A stretch of DNA of 64,000 nucleotides from Alloactinosynnema sp. L-07 (GTDB lineage Bacteria; Actinomycetota; Actinomycetes; Mycobacteriales; Pseudonocardiaceae): positions 4,402,001 to 4,466,000 of the forward strand of contig NZ_LN850107.1 of assembly GCF_900070365.1 (NCBI RefSeq), given 5' to 3'. Numbering within the stretch: the first letter of the stretch is position 1; every line of letters starts with the position of its first letter. Made by a program: the position numbers and the translations under genes. Positions 1-7,752 of the stretch are shown here, piece after piece. Under the pieces are notes generated by a model. The model saw only the letters and a list, made by a program, of their open reading frames with translations, was not told the origin of the DNA and searched no databases.

Positions 1-1
1 C

Positions 2-457
2 GCACTGCTCGAGCGGCGGGACTACCCGGGCAACGTGCGAGACCTGCGGCAGCTCGCGGTTCGAATCGCCGCCCGGCATGTCGGACCGGGCCCGATCACT
101 CCCGGCGACGTGCCCGACGAGGAACGCCCCATCGACCTGCCCGCCGAGGGCGACCGCACGATCCGGGTGCTGCTGGAGGAGGCGGTGGGCGCGGCCCTGA
201 AAGCGGGCCGTGGATACCGAGAGATCCGAGACTCGGCCGCGGACGCCGCGGTACGGCTCGCGGTACGTCGCTGCGGGGACGACCTGCAGCAGGCCGCGCT
301 ACAACTGGGCGTCACCGACCGAATGGTGCAGAAATGGCGTGCGCAATCACGAACCGACCGGTCGGAGGCTACGGCGCGATGTCCAGATGCACATGCAGCA
401 CCAGCGGCCCGTGCCAGTTCAGGTTCGGACGCGCTCCGGTCCTTGGTTGACCCATGA
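2..457 (+). CDS. C-terminal part of NtrC-type sigma-54 activator (AAA+ tail and Fis-type HTH), truncated by window edge
   Basis: The reading frame is already open at base 2, so the start lies outside the window. The first visible residues contain RDYPGNVRDLRQL, which matches the W/YPGNVREL signature at the end of the AAA+ domain of sigma-54 activators. Near residues 90-105 there is a Fis-like helix-turn-helix (LQQAALQLGVTDRMVQKW). Known role of the family: ATP-driven remodelling of sigma-54 RNA polymerase at -24/-12 promoters. The sigma-54 gene at 7753 fits this. The last 25-30 residues run antisense into the convergent gene that ends at 369 and look low in complexity, so the true stop may have been displaced. 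A non-sigma-54 AAA+ regulator is the alternative. Confidence 0.75.
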   Translation, partial: ALLERRDYPGNVRDLRQLAVRIAARHVGPGPITPGDVPDEERPIDLPAEGDRTIRVLLEEAVGAALKAGRGYREIRDSAADAAVRLAVRRCGDDLQQAALQLGVTDRMVQKWRAQSRTDRSEATARCPDAHAAPAARASSGSDALRSLVDP

Positions 458-1880
458 ACACCACGTTGCGAACGCCGGTGTGCCTGTTGATCGCCTCAGC
501 GACCGAGTAGTCGTTGTACAGCGCGCGCCAACGGACGCCGACGTCGGCCGCTGCGGCGTTCACCGCGAGCAGCAACGTGATCGCCTCCGCCGGGCGGTAG
601 AACCCGCGGCCGTCCAGCGGGGGCGGCAGGAACAGATCGACCGAATAACCCCTGCTGTCGAACGAACCCCCACCGTGACCTGCGTAGTTGCCCGCGGTCA
701 CGGTCCGATGGCGTCCGCGCAGCGCCCGCAGGAACCGGTTGGTCAGTGCCTGCACGGGTGTACCGGTGCCCGGCAATTCGATCGGCTCGAGGGCATCGCC
801 GCCCGCAGGCTTGGAGGGAGGTGCGAAGTCGACAAGTCGTCGGCCCGCGGTGCCTCTGGTCTGGAACTCCAGCCGCTCACTTTGACCGAACATCCAACCC
901 CGTGCGATCTCCGCGAGCCCGCGCCGATCACCGTACCGGCCATGTGCGCCACGAATGGTTCCCGCGAAATCGTTGTCGAGGTAGGCGAGGTAGCGTGCGG
1001 CGTCCGGGGCGCCAGCCCGCGGATTCGCGGCCAAGGTGCGCTCGGCGTAGCAGGCAGCGAGCGAGCGAGCGAAGTCCCGGACCGCGGCCAGTCCGGCGAA
1101 CCGCGTGGGCTGGATGAGCGCCTCGCCGCAGCTGCGGGTGTCGGTGACGGCGGGAACCTCCACGCACGGCGGGAACACCACCGGCGAGACGGGCGAACCG
1201 GGCGATCGCGGTGCGACCGGGTCCGGCTGTCGTCGGGACGGTTGCGGTCGGCCCGGCCTCGGTGGGCTTGTCGCTCCCGCGTCGACCAGCGCACGCTCGG
1301 TCAGTGGGCCGACGATCCCGTCGGGCACTAGGCGCCTGCGGCGCTGAAACGAGCGCACGGCACCTCTGGTCAGCGGGCCCATGATGCCGTCGGCGGCAAG
1401 CCCGGCGCTGGTCAGCCCGTTGAGGCTGTTCTGCACCCACCGGACATAGGCGGGGAACCGCCGGTCCGCCCGAGGCGAGGCCATCTCACGGTGCTCCTGG
1501 TCGGTGACCGTGTCGAGAGCGCGGTCCACGAGCCGCAGCCGAAGCGTCTGCACTGCCCGCGCCACAGGGGTGGCCTTCGCCGGGTTGACCAGCGCGCCGC
1601 GGGCCAGTGCCCGATACCACAGCAGGGTCCGCCTAGTCAGCCCCGGCGGAACCAGGAAATTCGCCATGCGCCAGTGCGCTCCGGCCACATTGCGGCCGAG
1701 GAACGTCCGCAGCAGCGCCAGCTGTTCGGCGCTCGGGGGTGGTGAGGCCCCGGGACCTCCGCCGCCGGGATCGGTTTCCGCCTGCAGGCCTGCCGCGGCG
1801 AACGGGTCGTCGAGCAGCAACACCGCACCGTGGCGGTGCCAGGTTCCGGCTAGCGGGCGTCGGTTCGGGCACTGTGTCAT
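369..1880 (-). CDS. Peptidoglycan-binding-domain protein of the sigma-54-linked island
   Basis: 503 aa, starting at the ATG at 1880, 14 bases after the amidohydrolase gene. Residues about 1-140 are an uncharacterised helical region. Residues about 145-200 form a peptidoglycan-binding domain (PG_binding_1: VQNSLN...DGIMGPLTRGAVRSF...DGIVGPLT). A Pro/Arg-rich linker follows (about 203-235), then a 260-residue C-terminal domain I do not recognise, ending in LVLHVHLDIAP. No signal peptide is visible, so export would need another route. It is the last gene of the leftward operon and overlaps the convergent activator gene tail-to-tail by 89 bases. A role at the cell wall is inferred from the domain only. 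Confidence 0.8.
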   Translation of the reverse strand: MTQCPNRRPLAGTWHRHGAVLLLDDPFAAAGLQAETDPGGGGPGASPPPSAEQLALLRTFLGRNVAGAHWRMANFLVPPGLTRRTLLWYRALARGALVNPAKATPVARAVQTLRLRLVDRALDTVTDQEHREMASPRADRRFPAYVRWVQNSLNGLTSAGLAADGIMGPLTRGAVRSFQRRRRLVPDGIVGPLTERALVDAGATSPPRPGRPQPSRRQPDPVAPRSPGSPVSPVVFPPCVEVPAVTDTRSCGEALIQPTRFAGLAAVRDFARSLAACYAERTLAANPRAGAPDAARYLAYLDNDFAGTIRGAHGRYGDRRGLAEIARGWMFGQSERLEFQTRGTAGRRLVDFAPPSKPAGGDALEPIELPGTGTPVQALTNRFLRALRGRHRTVTAGNYAGHGGGSFDSRGYSVDLFLPPPLDGRGFYRPAEAITLLLAVNAAAADVGVRWRALYNDYSVAEAINRHTGVRNVVFMGQPRTGARPNLNWHGPLVLHVHLDIAP

Positions 1881-1894
1881 GGGGGTGACTCCGA

Positions 1895-2734
1895 TCAGTC
1901 TGTGCGACCGAGCCGAACCAGCCGGTCCCACGGGTCGGTATCGGCAGGCAATCGGCCTGCGGGTGGGTGGGCGGGCAGCGGGGTGCCGGTGCGCACCCTC
2001 GCGACCAGGCGCAACACGTTGCCGCCGAGTACCAGCCGCATGGCCTCCGCGGTGAGGTCGAGCGCGTGCACCTTGGCCAACTCGACGCCGGGGTGCAGCC
2101 ACGGCCCGTCCGAGCCGAACAGCACCTTGTGCGGGCCCGCCCTGCGCACCGCCTCCACCAGCAGGTCGAACCGTCGTACCCCGGAGGTGTCGGTGTGCAC
2201 GTTGGGGTGACGTGCCAGCACGTCGATGAACGCGCGCTGGGCCCGCCAGTCGTCGGCGAAGCTGCCGAGGTGCGGGATCACGAACGCCACCCTTGGGTAC
2301 TGCCCGGCGAACATCTCGATGGGCGCGACGTCGCCCATCACGTCGTAGATAACCGGCAGCCGCCACCGGTCTGCGACCGCGCAGACCTCCCGCGTGAGCC
2401 GCCCGTCGTGCCGGTGGGCCTTGATGCCGAGGAACCGGTAGCCGCGGACCGCGTGGCTGACCAGCTCCGCTACTCGCCCGCGGTCGCGCTCCGGGTGCAC
2501 GAACGCGAACCCGACGAACCGGCGCGGTCTCGCGGCGACGATCCGTGCCACCTCGGCGTTGGCCAAGGCGTAGTCGGAGCTGAACGGGGCGAACAGCACG
2601 GTGCCATCGATGCGGGCGGCTGATGCCCGGCGTAGGTAGTCGCGCAGCGGCGCCGAGGTGTCCCACGGGCCGGTCAGCCCGTCGCCGGTTCCCGCGTGGC
2701 AGTGACAGTCGACGACCGGGTAGTCAGCCCACAC
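1895..2734 (-). CDS. Amidohydrolase-2 family metal-dependent hydrolase
   Basis: 279 aa from a GTG at 2734, inside the stop region of the preceding small ORF; the same frame stays open up to 2878, but those extra residues look like out-of-frame sequence. Metal-binding motifs of the amidohydrolase superfamily are visible: VDCHCHAG (HxH) at the N-terminus, IPHLGSF in the middle and LFGSDGPW near the end. The family is a TIM barrel that hydrolyses or decarboxylates small carboxylates or amides; the substrate cannot be read from sequence. It sits between the PG-binding gene and the large unknown gene in one operon, which is an unusual partner set for a catabolic amidohydrolase. Confidence 0.82.
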   Translation of the reverse strand: MWADYPVVDCHCHAGTGDGLTGPWDTSAPLRDYLRRASAARIDGTVLFAPFSSDYALANAEVARIVAARPRRFVGFAFVHPERDRGRVAELVSHAVRGYRFLGIKAHRHDGRLTREVCAVADRWRLPVIYDVMGDVAPIEMFAGQYPRVAFVIPHLGSFADDWRAQRAFIDVLARHPNVHTDTSGVRRFDLLVEAVRRAGPHKVLFGSDGPWLHPGVELAKVHALDLTAEAMRLVLGGNVLRLVARVRTGTPLPAHPPAGRLPADTDPWDRLVRLGRTD

Positions 2735-2870
2735 GGAGCACCAGTCCCCGATGCTCAGGCCATTCGGCCCCCACCGGACCACCGGCACGATCCATCTCAG
2801 CACCGGAGTGCTCGATCGCGATTGCGAAGCCGCGCATTCCGAGAACCGGCGACGAGGCGACGTCCAGCAT
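2724..2870 (-). CDS. Small 48-aa hypothetical ORF between two operon genes
   Basis: ATG at 2870, TGA at 2724-2726. It fills the gap between the 631-aa gene (stop 2885) and the amidohydrolase GTG at 2734, overlapping the latter. The predicted peptide begins MLDVASSPVLGMRGFA and ends GLVLRVG. Its codons are GC-rich in third position and it gives the shortest spacing on both sides, which is the main support. I recognise no family. The alternative is that the amidohydrolase starts at 2878 and this ORF is a shadow. Confidence 0.4.
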   Translation of the reverse strand: MLDVASSPVLGMRGFAIAIEHSGAEMDRAGGPVGAEWPEHRGLVLRVG

Positions 2871-2884
2871 GGCGACACGCCCGT

Positions 2885-4780
2885 TCAGCGAATCGTGCGC
2901 ATGTGTACGTCCATGCGCCTGCGCAGCAGGAACCCCGGCACTGTGGCGTCCACCCGTTCGGTCAGGTCGACGCCCGTTGTCGCACGGTACGCGTGGGTGT
3001 ACCGCTGGATCTCCGGCCGCCAGTAGCGTGCCCAGTTGGCTGCTTGCTGTGGGTCGTTCACCACGCTCCAGTTGCCGTAGCGGATGCCTAGCAGCAGCTG
3101 CTCACCGAAGACACCCATATCCCTGGTGTGCGTGACGCTGGTGTTCGCCCACCCCTGCAACTGCTTCATGGTGTCGACCCGGTCCATCCACTCCTCCTCG
3201 TAGGGCACCATCGCCCGTCCGCCGAGGAACTCGCGCATCTCCGGCCGTGCGAGCAGCCACTCCATGATCAGCATTTCCGCGCGGGCGGCTGACGGAAGGT
3301 CGCCGAACTGGTTGTGCGCGCCCTCGGCGAGGATCAGGTGCGTCTCGCGCAGCGCGTTGAGCAGCGGGAACCCGTCGGCAAGGACCGTGGTGTCGTCGTC
3401 CTCCTTGAAGAACAGGGAGCAGTTGTGCAGCAGGGTGTGGAACGACTCGACGAAGCGGGACCGGCTGTCCACCGTCGCCTGTCGGGAAACGGCGCGGCCG
3501 AGCAGGGTGAGTCCGTACTCGTGGTCGTATTCGAAGGCCCGCCTCCGTACGGTCAGCCGGTGCAACTCATCCTCCGCCCATCCCCAGAACAGGTTGGCGA
3601 GCGGCCGGAGCGGATCCAGGTCGAAGCGGGCCAGCGGGTCGACACCGTGGACGGTGCGCCGGTTCTGGAACCGCGCGAGGATCGCGTTGATCGCCTGCAC
3701 GAGCATGCCCTCCTCGTGCCAGTACGACCAGATCAACTCCATGGCCAGCGGTCCGGTCAGCCGCGAGCGGAGAATCCCGTAGCAGTTGTCGGTGATCTCG
3801 CCCGGGCTCTTCAGCGGGATGTCGGACAGGCGGTCCCTGATGACGCGCAGGTAGGGCAGAGTGATCGCGCCGTCCTCGCCGAGTCGGTCGTAGTACAGGC
3901 CGCGCATCGTCCGCAGATCGTCCAGCGTGACCGGCCTCGAGCGGCCGTAGCGGTGCGGTTCCTCGCCGAGGAAGCGGGTCGCTTCCAGTGACCCGGACGC
4001 GAGCTCATGCTCCATCAGTTCGGGGTCGAGGAACGCTGTCGGTGTCGAACAGGCATCACCTTCGACAATGCCGCACTCCTGCATCAGGAACGCGTCGGTC
4101 GCCTGCTTGAGCACCTGGTAAGCCTGGGTGCCGGTGAAATTCAGCACGTGCCCGGTGCCGTTGCGGTTGCGCACATCCACCGCGCGGCACATGACGCCGT
4201 CGATGAACTGCTTGTAGTGCCGGAACGCGATCGCGTTCGTGCGGTTGCGGATGATCGTCCAGAGCACCTGATCGGAGGTCGGGGTCACACCGGTGCGCTG
4301 CAGGCTGACCGGCACGGTGCCCTCCGGGCTGACCACGCCCGTCAGTTGCGCGGTGATCTCCCACCCGTCGGTCTCCAGGTTGTCCGGGCCGTCATAGCGC
4401 GCGGCACGGACCACGTTGGGCAACGCGGTGTCACCGGCGCCACCCGTGCCGCCGTCGAACAGGTCGCCGTCCTCACCTCCGCCGATGTCACCGCCGATGT
4501 CGCCTGTTGGAATCCCGGCGTCGCGTTCGGACCGCGTGGCGTACACGGTGTAGGCACCCGGGGCACCAGGCGCGAAGTCGATCTTCGGTCCGCGGTCACT
4601 GAGCTGCTGCTCGTCGTCGGACCGCGGGCCGACGATCCGCCAGTCGACCCGGTACCTCCCCGCGTCAGCCAGCTTGCCGCTGACCAGCGCCTCCAACCGC
4701 ACCGTGGTGCCGACCTGGACCGGATCCTTCGGGAATCCCCTGAGCGTGAACGTCTTGCTGGACACGGGGTGTCTCCTCAT
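2885..4780 (-). CDS. 631-aa conserved-looking hypothetical protein with N-terminal Ig-like segment
   Basis: The first about 90 residues read like a beta-sandwich module of the Ig/PKD type (TTVRLEALVSG...YRVDWRIVG...APGAYTVYATRS). A Gly/Asp-rich linker (about residues 92-112) follows. The remaining 500 residues are a mainly helical domain with many Trp, Tyr and Arg that I cannot assign. No signal peptide or membrane segment is visible. It lies 7 bases after the metalloprotease gene and 14 bases before the small ORF, so it is surely co-transcribed. It may be a substrate, scaffold or secreted effector of this island; that is speculation. Confidence 0.75.
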   Translation of the reverse strand: MRRHPVSSKTFTLRGFPKDPVQVGTTVRLEALVSGKLADAGRYRVDWRIVGPRSDDEQQLSDRGPKIDFAPGAPGAYTVYATRSERDAGIPTGDIGGDIGGGEDGDLFDGGTGGAGDTALPNVVRAARYDGPDNLETDGWEITAQLTGVVSPEGTVPVSLQRTGVTPTSDQVLWTIIRNRTNAIAFRHYKQFIDGVMCRAVDVRNRNGTGHVLNFTGTQAYQVLKQATDAFLMQECGIVEGDACSTPTAFLDPELMEHELASGSLEATRFLGEEPHRYGRSRPVTLDDLRTMRGLYYDRLGEDGAITLPYLRVIRDRLSDIPLKSPGEITDNCYGILRSRLTGPLAMELIWSYWHEEGMLVQAINAILARFQNRRTVHGVDPLARFDLDPLRPLANLFWGWAEDELHRLTVRRRAFEYDHEYGLTLLGRAVSRQATVDSRSRFVESFHTLLHNCSLFFKEDDDTTVLADGFPLLNALRETHLILAEGAHNQFGDLPSAARAEMLIMEWLLARPEMREFLGGRAMVPYEEEWMDRVDTMKQLQGWANTSVTHTRDMGVFGEQLLLGIRYGNWSVVNDPQQAANWARYWRPEIQRYTHAYRATTGVDLTERVDATVPGFLLRRRMDVHMRTIR

Positions 4781-4787
4781 CGCCTCG

Positions 4788-6089
4788 TCATATCGGTAAT
4801 GTCGATGCCCGGGCGCAGAGCACGGAGGTATCCAGGCTGCTGCGCACCGCCCATCGGGTTAGCTGCGCACCGAGCAGGTGGCTCTCCTGCTCGGGACTGA
4901 TCACGCCGTCCGCCCGGGCTTGGCCGACTGCGGCGAATACCAGCGCAGGCGGGGCATCGCGCAGTGCTTGTGGGACATGTGGCCATGCCCGGAAGTTCGT
5001 TTCGAGCTCGGCGCGCTGCCGATCGGGCAGGTGCAGTGCCGTCCCCAGGGCCGCGCCACCCAACGCGGGCGGGCGGTGGTCGAGCAGTGTGTCGATGAAC
5101 GCAGGCACGTGGCCAAGCAGCGCCGCAAGGCGCGATGCGAGGCCAGCCGGCGCCTGGGCGAGCGGATACAGGGACGACCACATGGCGGCCAGCCGCCGCC
5201 ACTGTGGGTCCGGGTAGAGCGCGTCGCCCATAGCGCAGCTGAGCTGCACCCGAATCCACGGAACCGGATGGGGATCGTCACCGCTGGGACGGAACACGAA
5301 CCAGCGTGGCAGGCTGACCACCCCGATCAGGCCCAGCGTGGAGCCGATCCCGAGCTTGGCAACCGACCAGAGGTCCGCGACGATCTCCGATATCCACCTC
5401 GACCAGCTCCGCCACGCCGCACCGGCGGGGCCCACGGCACTGGCCTGCGCGGCCCGCAGCGTCTGGCGCAGCGAGCCGACCAGGTCGAGCAGTGCGGCCG
5501 CCTGGTGACCGACCTCGTGCACGAGCGAGGACGCGATGCCGTGACCGATCATCCGTTCCCGAGGTACCCGAATCAGCGCGACCGGGTTGGACCCGCCGCC
5601 GGGTAGCCGGGTCCGCGCCCTGCGGATGGCCGCCCCCGGGCCCCGAGCCAGATAACAGATAACCGGCGGCGGCTCGAAGTAGCCGCCGGGAAGCCGCAGT
5701 GCATCAGTCGCCAGCAGGTCCAAACCGGACAGCCACACACCGGTCTGGAACTCGCTGCGTTGGGTGATCGCCTCGGTGAACAGGTCGAACTGGTTCAGGA
5801 TGTCGTTGAACGCCATCCTGATCAGTGCGAAGCGCTGCTGTTGCTCGCTCGGCGCGACAGCCCGGCCAGGGCCTGCCAACCAGCGCAGGTACTCGGTGAC
5901 CTGATCGCGAAGCACCGCCCGGCCGTCGAGCAGGAACCGCTCGACGGCGGACAGCGCGGACGGCAGCGGGGCCGCCGCCGAGACCATCGTCTCGTGCAGG
6001 ACGAACGGGCGCACCCGATCCAACCGGGTGAGCAACGCGCGAGCCTCCTGCTCGAGGAAGGCAGCAGGCGTGGCAGGTTGGGAGTTCAC
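4788..6089 (-). CDS. Putative HEVGH zinc metalloprotease
   Basis: 433 aa. A gluzincin-like zinc site is visible: HEVGH at residues 191-195 (LVHEVGHQAAAL) and a candidate third ligand in SEIVADLW (Glu235). A hydrophobic stretch near residues 245-260 (GIGSTLGLIGVVSLP) could lie against or in a membrane. The N-terminal 180 residues are helical. The HExxH family hydrolyses peptide bonds; the substrate is unknown. It lies 13 bases after the acidic-protein gene at 6103 and 7 bases before the 631-aa gene. The acidic paralogues beside it are plausible substrates, by position only. Confidence 0.75.
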   Translation of the reverse strand: MNSQPATPAAFLEQEARALLTRLDRVRPFVLHETMVSAAAPLPSALSAVERFLLDGRAVLRDQVTEYLRWLAGPGRAVAPSEQQQRFALIRMAFNDILNQFDLFTEAITQRSEFQTGVWLSGLDLLATDALRLPGGYFEPPPVICYLARGPGAAIRRARTRLPGGGSNPVALIRVPRERMIGHGIASSLVHEVGHQAAALLDLVGSLRQTLRAAQASAVGPAGAAWRSWSRWISEIVADLWSVAKLGIGSTLGLIGVVSLPRWFVFRPSGDDPHPVPWIRVQLSCAMGDALYPDPQWRRLAAMWSSLYPLAQAPAGLASRLAALLGHVPAFIDTLLDHRPPALGGAALGTALHLPDRQRAELETNFRAWPHVPQALRDAPPALVFAAVGQARADGVISPEQESHLLGAQLTRWAVRSSLDTSVLCARASTLPI

Positions 6090-6102
6090 CGTCGCACCCC
6101 GG

Positions 6103-6897
6103 TCACGCGCCGAGGATCACGATCTTGCGACCGCGCCGGACCCACCGCCCGGTCTGCGCGGTTCCGCTCGTGGCATCAGTGGCGTCGAGGTCGGCATCAC
6201 TGTCCATGAAGGATGGTTCAATGCCGTCGGCGCCGTCGGCGCCGAACCCGTAGCCGCCTTGCCGAGGCCCATGTGGCGAGTTCCAGCGGCCAGGCGGGCG
6301 ACGGACCAGGCCAGGGGCGTGCCTGCGGGCCGCGGACAGCACGGCGGCGCGAACCACAGCGCGCGGTGGCGCACCACTTGGTGCGCGGGCGGCGTTTCGA
6401 GCCGCAGCGGTCGCGAAACGCACGTAGCGCCGGGCCACCTCGAGCTCGGCCTCCTGCTCGCCGAGTCCCTCCAACTCCAGTTCGAACATCTTGCTTGCCA
6501 TCGAGCCGAGCTGCGAGCCGACCATCCCGCCGATGCCCGGCAGCACCATGTTGCCCAGTGCGCCCGCCGCCATCGGCAACGCCGCCTTGGCAACGCCCTT
6601 CAGCGTGCCACCCAGTGCCCGGCCGATCGGCGACCTGAGCATCCCGCCTGCCGCCTTGGCCGCGCCCCTGAGCAGCTTGCCGAGGAACTGTTCGAGCTCC
6701 TCCTCACTGGCGACCTCCAGCAGCTCGTTGGCCAGCTCGAACTCCTGCATCTCGCCGAGCGACTCCATCTCGCCGCCGAACATCTCACCGAGGGTGTGCT
6801 CCTGGCTCTCGAGCTGGCCCATCTCCCCCCACTCCAAGGCTTCCCACTCACCGGGGGTCTCGAAGCCTTCCCACTCCTGGGTCTCAAACGCGCTCAT
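6103..6897 (-). CDS. Acidic-N-terminus protein with ELLEV...ELEQFLGKL module, first paralogue
   Basis: 264 aa. Residues 1-50 are very rich in Glu and Trp/Phe (ETQEWEGFETPGEWEALEW). A module follows with ELANELLEVASEEELEQF, then a Gly/Ala-rich amphipathic or membrane-active stretch (about 75-140: GGMLRSPIGRALGG, ALPMAAGALGNMVLP, GGMVGSQLGSMASK), then ELELEGL...EVARRYVRFA and RHAPGLVRR. From memory, this architecture recurs in many phyla without a known function. The gene at 6983 is a paralogue. The Ala/Gly hydrophobic core suggests a membrane-inserting or self-assembling protein; this is inference. Confidence 0.75.
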   Translation of the reverse strand: MSAFETQEWEGFETPGEWEALEWGEMGQLESQEHTLGEMFGGEMESLGEMQEFELANELLEVASEEELEQFLGKLLRGAAKAAGGMLRSPIGRALGGTLKGVAKAALPMAAGALGNMVLPGIGGMVGSQLGSMASKMFELELEGLGEQEAELEVARRYVRFATAAARNAARAPSGAPPRAVVRAAVLSAARRHAPGLVRRPPGRWNSPHGPRQGGYGFGADGADGIEPSFMDSDADLDATDATSGTAQTGRWVRRGRKIVILGA

Positions 6898-6982
6898 CCG
6901 TCCTGCTCCTGCTCGTCGGGACGCGACCGCCTGCCGCGTCGGCTGATCACTCGATGTGGTTCACGATCTGGTCGCCGTGTCG

Positions 6983-7573
6983 TTATCCGCGGCCGCTGCC
7001 GCCTGCTCGCGCACCGCCCGCCGCGAGGGCAGCCAGCCCGGGCGCGTGTCGATGGGCGGCGCTGGAAACGGCGGCCTTGGCGACGGTCATGGGCCGCGCG
7101 TCGAGTGGTGCTTCGACTGCCCTGGCAACGGCAGCGTTGGCGAATCGCACGAACGCCTTCGCCGTCTCGAATTCGCTGTCCTCCTGGGACAGGCCTTCGA
7201 GTTCCAGGCCGAACACCGCGCCTGCCGACATGCCTGTCGCAGGCAATGCACGACTGGCCTGCCGGAGGATGCCCGTGAGTGCGCGTCCGGTGTCCGACCG
7301 TACGAAGTCGTGCCGCCCACCGGCGGCCCGGCCGACCAGCCTGCCGAGGAACCGGTCCAGCTCGCCGGTCTCGTGCGCCTCCAGCAATTCCGCCGCCAGC
7401 TCCGTCTCACCGACTGCCCGGCTGAACCACCGCCCGGCCGGCTGGGAGGTCATGCCGACGTGGCCCGGCCGGGAACCCAGCAGCTCACCGAGCACCTCGA
7501 GAAATTCCTGCTGCTCGGCATGGTCGAACCGCCCGTCGGCCGGTTCACCCATGGCCCTGTCCAGGTCGTGCAT
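6983..7573 (-). CDS. Acidic ELLE-module protein, second paralogue; first gene of the operon
   Basis: 196 aa from the ATG at 7573, chosen because GGCGAGGAG stands six bases before it. The frame is open to 7627, but that longer start would sit inside the -24/-12 element at 7621-7636. It shares with the 6103 gene the blocks TELAAELLEAHETGELDRFL, GLELEGLSQEDSEFETAK, FVRFANAAVARAVEAP and RHAPGLAALA, and lacks the long Glu/Trp head. It opens the leftward operon that runs to 369. Function is unknown; the paralogue pair suggests two subunits of one assembly. Confidence 0.72.
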   Translation of the reverse strand: MHDLDRAMGEPADGRFDHAEQQEFLEVLGELLGSRPGHVGMTSQPAGRWFSRAVGETELAAELLEAHETGELDRFLGRLVGRAAGGRHDFVRSDTGRALTGILRQASRALPATGMSAGAVFGLELEGLSQEDSEFETAKAFVRFANAAVARAVEAPLDARPMTVAKAAVSSAAHRHAPGLAALAAGGARAGGSGRG

Positions 7574-7620
7574 CGCGATCTCCTCGCCGTGCGACATGTC
7601 GACTGGTTCACTCAGGTAGC

Positions 7621-7636
7621 TGCACATCGCATGCCG
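7621..7636 (-). promoter_or_regulatory. Candidate sigma-54 (-24/-12) promoter of the leftward operon
   Basis: Read on the minus strand the element is CGGCATGCGATGTGCA. Compared with TGGCAC-N5-TTGCA, the invariant GG and GC are present with the required 10-base gap, and 8 of 11 consensus positions match. The ATG at 7573 lies about 35-40 bases below the expected transcription start, with a good ribosome site. GG-N10-GC is common by chance in GC-rich DNA; the position between an rpoN-like gene and its neighbour operon is what makes it credible. Confidence 0.45.
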
Positions 7637-7752
7637 GCTCGAGACCCCCGGGCGACCGCGCGGCGGCGAACTGCGATTCGGCGCACCGACCCCACGCCGA
7701 AGCTGGGTTCGCGGTCTTGGGGAGTCGCGCCGCGCGGCCGCACCATGTGCGC

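Noticed and set aside
1881..2666. Extension of the PG-binding protein by 262 residues to 2666
   Set aside because: The extra part is the antiparallel or out-of-frame reading of the amidohydrolase gene (Arg/Pro-rich); the ATG at 1880 gives normal spacing.
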